Assembly (NCBI GenBank): GCA_029961745.1
Contig: CP124680.1
Location: 2,852,001 to 2,916,000 of the forward strand
Origin: Nocardioides sp. L-11A
GTDB lineage: Bacteria > Actinomycetota > Actinomycetes > Propionibacteriales > Nocardioidaceae
DNA length: 64,000 bases
Direction: 5' to 3'
Part shown: one piece after another, positions 59,198 through 64,000 of the stretch
Layout of the letters: each line of letters starts with the position of its first letter
Numbering within the stretch: the first letter of the stretch is position 1
Program-made: the position numbers and the translations under genes
The notes under the pieces: generated by a model
The model's input: only the letters and a program-made list of their open reading frames with translations
Told to the model about the DNA's origin: nothing
Database searches by the model: none

Positions 59198-60433
59198 ATG
59201 CGCGCATGGAACGCCCCGGGTCTCCCGGTGCTCCCGGTCTCCGGCCCCCAGGTCGTCCTCCACGACACCGCCTCCGGCGGCAGGGTCGAGAGCCGGCCCG
59301 ATGGCGCCGCGCGCCTCTACGTCTGCGGCATCACCCCGTACGACGCCACGCACATCGGTCACGCCAACACCTATGTGGCCTTCGACCTGCTCAACCGTGC
59401 CTGGCGCACCGCCGGTCACGACGTGAGCTACGTCCAGAACGTCACCGACGTCGACGACCCGCTGCTCGAGCGGGCCGACAAGGTCGGCGTCGACTGGGTG
59501 GAGCTCGCCGAGCGCGAGACCGAGCTCTTCCGCAAGGACATGGAGGCGCTCCGCGTCCTCCCTCCGATCGCCTACGTCGGGGCGGTCGAGTCCATCCCGC
59601 TGGTGATCGAGCTCATCGAGCGCCTCGACGCCGCCGGCTCGGTCTACCGCGTGGAGCAGGACCTCTACTTCTCCGTAGCCGCGGACCCCGCCTTCGGCGA
59701 GGAGTCCAACTACGACCGCGAGACCATGCTCCGCTTCTTCGGTGAGCGCGGCGGCGACCCGGACCGGCCGGGCAAGAAGGACCCGCTCGACTGCGTCGTA
59801 TGGCGGGGGGAGCGCGATGGCGAGCCCGCCTGGGACAGCCCGTTCGGCCGCGGCCGACCCGGCTGGCACATCGAGTGCGCCGCGATCGCGCTGACCCATC
59901 TGGGCGGCTCCTTCGACGTCCAGGCCGGCGGCAGCGACCTGGTCTTCCCGCACCACGAGATGTGCGCCGGGCACGTGCAGGTCGCGACCGGCGAGTCCTT
60001 CGCGCAGGTCTACGCCCACGCCGGCATGGTGGCCTACGACGGCGAGAAGATGTCCAAGTCGCTCGGCAACCTGGTCTTCGTCTCCGCCCTGCGCAACAGC
60101 GACATCGACCCGATGGCGATCCGCCTCGCGCTGCTGCGCCACCACTACCGCAGCGACTGGGAGTGGACCGACGCCCACCTCTGGCAGGCCGTCGACGACG
60201 TCGCCGCCTGGCGTCGCGCCCTGGCCCTCGGTGCCGGCGCCCCCGCCGCCCCCGTGGTCGAGGAGATCCTCGCGGCGCTGGCCGACGACCTCGACGCCCC
60301 CCGCGCCACCGCCGCGGTCGACGCCTGGGTCGCCGCCACCCTCGGCACCGACGGCCTCGCCGACACCAGCGATCCCGAGGCAGCCGTCACGCTGCTCCCG
60401 GTCCTCGACGCCGCGCTGGGTCTCGCGCTGTAG
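59198..60433 (+). CDS. mshC: Mycothiol ligase (L-cysteine:GlcN-Ins ligase)
   Basis: A 411-residue cysteinyl-tRNA-synthetase homologue that joins cysteine to GlcN-inositol in mycothiol synthesis. It has the [21 protein letters not shown]-type block (zinc Cys and ATP site) and the EKMSKSLGN loop, with [13 protein letters not shown] and [11 protein letters not shown] supplying zinc ligands. It lacks the CysRS anticodon-binding C-terminus, as expected of MshC. TAACAT lies 6 nt before the ATG. It marks the organism as a mycothiol-making actinobacterium. Confidence 0.97.
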   Translation: MRAWNAPGLPVLPVSGPQVVLHDTASGGRVESRPDGAARLYVCGITPYDATHIGHANTYVAFDLLNRAWRTAGHDVSYVQNVTDVDDPLLERADKVGVDWVELAERETELFRKDMEALRVLPPIAYVGAVESIPLVIELIERLDAAGSVYRVEQDLYFSVAADPAFGEESNYDRETMLRFFGERGGDPDRPGKKDPLDCVVWRGERDGEPAWDSPFGRGRPGWHIECAAIALTHLGGSFDVQAGGSDLVFPHHEMCAGHVQVATGESFAQVYAHAGMVAYDGEKMSKSLGNLVFVSALRNSDIDPMAIRLALLRHHYRSDWEWTDAHLWQAVDDVAAWRRALALGAGAPAAPVVEEILAALADDLDAPRATAAVDAWVAATLGTDGLADTSDPEAAVTLLPVLDAALGLAL

Positions 60434-60475
60434 CCGACGCCCCGTAGCCGCCCGGCAGCAGTAGAACCTGTTGCT

Positions 60476-60534
60476 TTGGGCAGAAACTGCACGCTGCGGG
60501 CCCGAATTGTTGCGGTTTGGGACCAAACCGCAAC
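60476..60534 (+). repeat. 59-bp palindromic repeat, copy E
   Basis: It begins TTGGGCAGAAACTGCACGCT and ends with perfect arms GTTGCGGTTTGG (60509-60520), GA, CCAAACCGCAAC (60523-60534). It lies between the convergent mshC and PAC2 genes, 42 bp after the mshC stop and 24 bp before the PAC2 stop. Confidence 0.9.
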
Positions 60535-60558
60535 GCCTGACCCGCCCCGCAGCGTGAC

Positions 60559-61407
60559 TCAGTCGCCCTCGCCGCGGCGCTTGAGGTACCTCTCGAACTC
60601 CCGGGCGATGGCCTCACCCGACGCCTCGGGCAGGTCGGCGGTGTCCCGGGACTCCTCCAGCGAGCGGACGTACTCCGCGATGTCCTCGTCCTCCTCGGCC
60701 AGCTCGTCGACGCCGCGCTCCCAGGCCCGGGCCTCGTCGGGCAGGTCGCCGAGGGGGACGGGGATCTCCAGCAGGTCCTCGAGCCGGGTGAGCAGCGCGA
60801 GGGTCGCCTTCGGGCAGGGCGGCTGGGCGACGTAGTGGGGCACGGCGGCCCAGTACGACACGGCGGGGATGTCGACGCGGGCGCAGGCGTCCTGGAGGAC
60901 GCCGACGATGCCGGTCGGACCCTCATAGGTCGACTGCTCGAGCACCAGCCGGTCCATCAGGTCGGCCTCGGTCGTCGACCCGGAGACCGGGATGGGGCGG
61001 GTATGGGGGCTGTCGGAGAGCAGCGCGCCGAGGGTGACGACGAGTTCGGCACCGAGATCGGCGATGGTCCCGAGGATCTCGTCGGTGAACTGCCGCCAGC
61101 GCATGTTGGGCTCGATTCCGCGCACCAGGATCACGTCGCGGTCCAGATCGGGGGGAGAGGCCACGGCGATGTGCGTGCTCGGCCAGGTCAGCTTGCGGAA
61201 CCCGTGCTCGTCGATGCCGACCGAGGGGCGGTTGACCTGAAAGTCGTAGTACTCCTCCGGGTCGATCGCCGCGACGACCTTGGCGTCCCACGCCTTCATC
61301 AGGTGGTCCACGACCGCGGTCGCGGACTCCGCGGCGTCGTTCCATCCCTCGAACGCAGCGATCACCACGGGCCGGACCAGCTCGGGGATCGTCTCGATCT
61401 CCATCAC
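60559..61407 (-). CDS. PAC2 family protein
   Basis: A 282-residue protein of the PAC2 (proteasome assembly chaperone 2-like) family. RPVVIAAFEGWNDAAESAT (~12-30), GIEPNMRWRQF, LGALLSDSPHTRPIPV and the conserved SYWAAVPHYVAQPPCPKATLALL block are typical. The C-terminal ~50 residues are acidic and helical. A PAC2 gene near mshC and metH is the arrangement also seen in mycobacteria. The role in actinobacteria is not settled. GTG 61407 has TAGGCT 6 nt upstream; ATG 61404 is an alternative. Confidence 0.9.
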   Translation of the reverse strand: MMEIETIPELVRPVVIAAFEGWNDAAESATAVVDHLMKAWDAKVVAAIDPEEYYDFQVNRPSVGIDEHGFRKLTWPSTHIAVASPPDLDRDVILVRGIEPNMRWRQFTDEILGTIADLGAELVVTLGALLSDSPHTRPIPVSGSTTEADLMDRLVLEQSTYEGPTGIVGVLQDACARVDIPAVSYWAAVPHYVAQPPCPKATLALLTRLEDLLEIPVPLGDLPDEARAWERGVDELAEEDEDIAEYVRSLEESRDTADLPEASGEAIAREFERYLKRRGEGD

Positions 61408-61449
61408 TGTGCCAGCCTAGTCAGCCGAACGTGGGTAACATCAGCAGCA

Positions 61450-61524
61450 GCCGAGAGGCGTTGCAACGGACGAGCCCCGCGACGGGGCGGTCCGCCACGC
61501 TCGGCCGAGACACCAAGGGCGCCT
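61450..61524 (+). promoter_or_regulatory. SAH riboswitch in the metH leader
   Basis: The pattern matches the S-adenosylhomocysteine riboswitch. P1: GCCGAG (61450-61455) pairs with CTCGGC (61500-61505). Core: AGGCGTTGCAAC (61456-61467) matches the conserved GAGGCGCUGCAAC-like strand. P2: CGGAC (61467-61471) pairs with GTCCG (61490-61494), with inner stem GCCCC/GGGGC. Pseudoknot: AGGCG (61456-61460) pairs with CGCCT (61520-61524). It ends 25 nt before metH ATG, with the RBS GGAAGG at 61535-61540. SAH riboswitches typically turn genes on when SAH is high, which suits methionine recycling. Confidence 0.88.
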
Positions 61525-61549
61525 TCCACACTCTGGAAGGATGGGTTTC

Positions 61550-64000
<2,451 letters not shown>

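Noticed and set aside
61408..61549. SAM or cobalamin riboswitch before metH
   Set aside because: No kink-turn or B12-box pattern; the SAH riboswitch explains the conserved strand, P1, P2 and pseudoknot.

Overview
This 64 kb window comes from the chromosome of a very GC-rich actinomycete. The gene content points to a Nocardioides-like organism, but that genus is an inference. Supporting signs are the mycothiol ligase MshC beside DUF3090, SCO1664-type and PAC2 genes, a mabA-inhA type fabG-fabI pair, SURF1, many GTG starts, and TANNNT -10 boxes 6-8 nt before many start codons, which suggests frequent leaderless transcription. No insertion sequence, prophage, integrase or CRISPR array was seen. 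Most of the window is core chromosome.

Layout. 1-4.5 kb: the end of an ABC-F ATPase and a MacB/FtsX-type ABC exporter. 4.7-8.8 kb: a coupled glycerol operon, glpK-glpD plus an atypical SDR. 8.7-12.6 kb: SURF1, moaA, an AbiEi/DUF559 protein, DUF3099 and a dodecin. 12.8-14.3 kb: fatty-acid fabG-fabI. 14.3-22.8 kb: membrane proteins, SixA-type phosphatase, serB, an ABC ATPase, an NfeD-SPFH-TauE operon, DUF4190 and an esterase. 22.8-26.7 kb: SpoIIE-type phosphatase, a CE1758/CE1759-type flavin monooxygenase and reductase pair, and an acyl-CoA dehydrogenase. 26.8-35.9 kb: PEBP, siroheme synthase, TrmH-like methyltransferase, an amine-dehydrogenase-like oxidoreductase with an AhpD-like partner, an HSL-type esterase, peptide deformylase and two tandem acyl-CoA dehydrogenases. 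36-39.3 kb: galK, a nucleosidase, a LysR effector domain without its HTH, a HesB-like protein without cysteines, and tRNA-Leu(GAG). 39.3-42.2 kb: a glycosyltransferase, a TPR lipoprotein and a secreted collagen-like protein with a BclB-type C-terminal domain. 42.4-47.9 kb: a complete peptide-type ABC importer. 47.9-55.8 kb: hydrolase, LysR regulator, YbaK, M20 peptidase, DUF5703, aldo/keto reductase, uppP and corA. 55.8-64 kb: a GH16 glycanase, then the MSMEG_4193-DUF3090-SCO1664-mshC cluster, PAC2, and metH (cut by the window edge) behind a probable SAH riboswitch.

The most notable non-coding signals are two families of intergenic palindromes placed mostly between convergent genes. The first is a 59-bp element present five times, four of them between convergent genes, all in the same orientation and exactly the same length. 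The second is a ~100-bp nested palindrome present twice, each abutting the stop codon of the minus-strand gene. They look like dispersed terminator/REP-like elements that may also bring stop codons with them. The SAH riboswitch ahead of metH is supported by P1, P2 and a pseudoknot that all pair.
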